Assembly (NCBI GenBank): GCA_050953105.1
Contig: JBMNMA010000007.1
Span: forward strand, 1 to 64,000
Length of the DNA: 64,000 nucleotides
Reading direction: 5' to 3'
Source of the DNA: UBA1206 sp050953105
GTDB lineage: Bacteria; Bacillota; Clostridia; Oscillospirales; CAG-382
The position numbers and the translations under genes were made by a program. Shown piece by piece: positions 63,967 through 64,000 of the stretch (the stretch's first letter is position 1; each line of letters starts with the position of its first letter). The notes beneath the pieces are model-generated. The model searched no databases and was not told where the DNA came from. It was given only the letters and a program-made list of their open reading frames with translations.

Positions 63967-64000
63967 TTTCTCGCCCCTTTTCCGTCAGCAAATTTTTCCT
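63956..64000 (-). CDS. Partial upstream gene, C-terminal end only
   Basis: Fourteen codons (RKNLLTEKGRENEI) and a TAA at 63956 that overlap the start of the next gene by 11 nt. The tail is compatible with an ECF sigma factor end but is too short to identify; the rest is outside the window. Confidence 0.35.
   Translation of the reverse strand, partial: RKNLLTEKGRENEI

Overview
The window reads as chromosome of a low-to-mid G+C Gram-positive anaerobe of the Clostridia (Oscillospirales/Christensenellales-like, probably gut-associated). This rests on the 23S sequence, sigma-A promoters of the TTGACA-N17-TATAAT type, AGGAGG-like ribosome binding sites, Trk, YeiH, LemA/TPM, DUF4080 radical SAM and FliB-like proteins, and L-rhamnose genes. 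The species cannot be named from the sequence alone.

Layout. 1-540: 16S-23S spacer-like leader with a repeated motif. 540-3821: 23S rRNA, tRNA-Lys(CTT), 5S rRNA, tRNA-Asn(GTT). 3822-6650: a scarred accessory patch behind tRNA-Asn, with a CatA-like acetyltransferase, a small membrane protein, serine-recombinase remnants, a truncated methyltransferase and near-identical terminators. 6818-9711: trkA-trkH potassium uptake (minus strand) with a long leader. 10470-12549: two unrecognised proteins. 12800-18287: an oligopeptide ABC operon in which oppB has lost its 5' half and the binding protein is circularly permuted. 18567-21152: radical SAM B12/DUF4080 protein and a frameshifted metallo-beta-lactamase-fold hydrolase. 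21428-24846: rhamnose operon rhaB-rhaA-rhaD with an 18-bp operator palindrome. 25246-30079: diguanylate cyclase, SDR protein, and a divergent LysR/YeiH pair. 30467-34860: duplicated beta-helix lipoprotein, LemA and TPM-domain proteins. 35091-40006 (minus): 5TM-PAS-GGDEF-HD-GYP protein, FliB-like protein, cold-shock protein. 40452-47721: pyruvate kinase, tcdA-mnmA, GH27 alpha-galactosidase, a PflA-like radical SAM protein and rtcB. 48033-58905: a complete arginine/carbamoyl-phosphate operon argG-C-J-B-D-F-carA-carB. 59181-64000: a type IV prepilin-like protein fused to an alkaline-phosphatase fold with missing catalytic residues, a frameshifted GGDEF protein, and a membrane protein resembling an anti-sigma factor.

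How it works together. The arginine operon takes glutamate-derived N-acetyl intermediates through ornithine to citrulline and argininosuccinate, and supplies its own carbamoyl phosphate; argH and argA are not in the window. The rhamnose operon feeds glycolysis, where pyruvate kinase sits. Three c-di-GMP proteins, one of them broken, point to surface or lifestyle signalling, consistent with the pilin-like and beta-helix surface proteins.

Most unusual items: (1) the prepilin/pseudo-alkaline-phosphatase fusion; (2) the circularly permuted OppA in an operon whose oppB is beheaded; (3) a duplicated 3' module and terminator family behind tRNA-Asn, associated with recombinase scars. Two apparent frameshifts could be real decay or sequencing errors.
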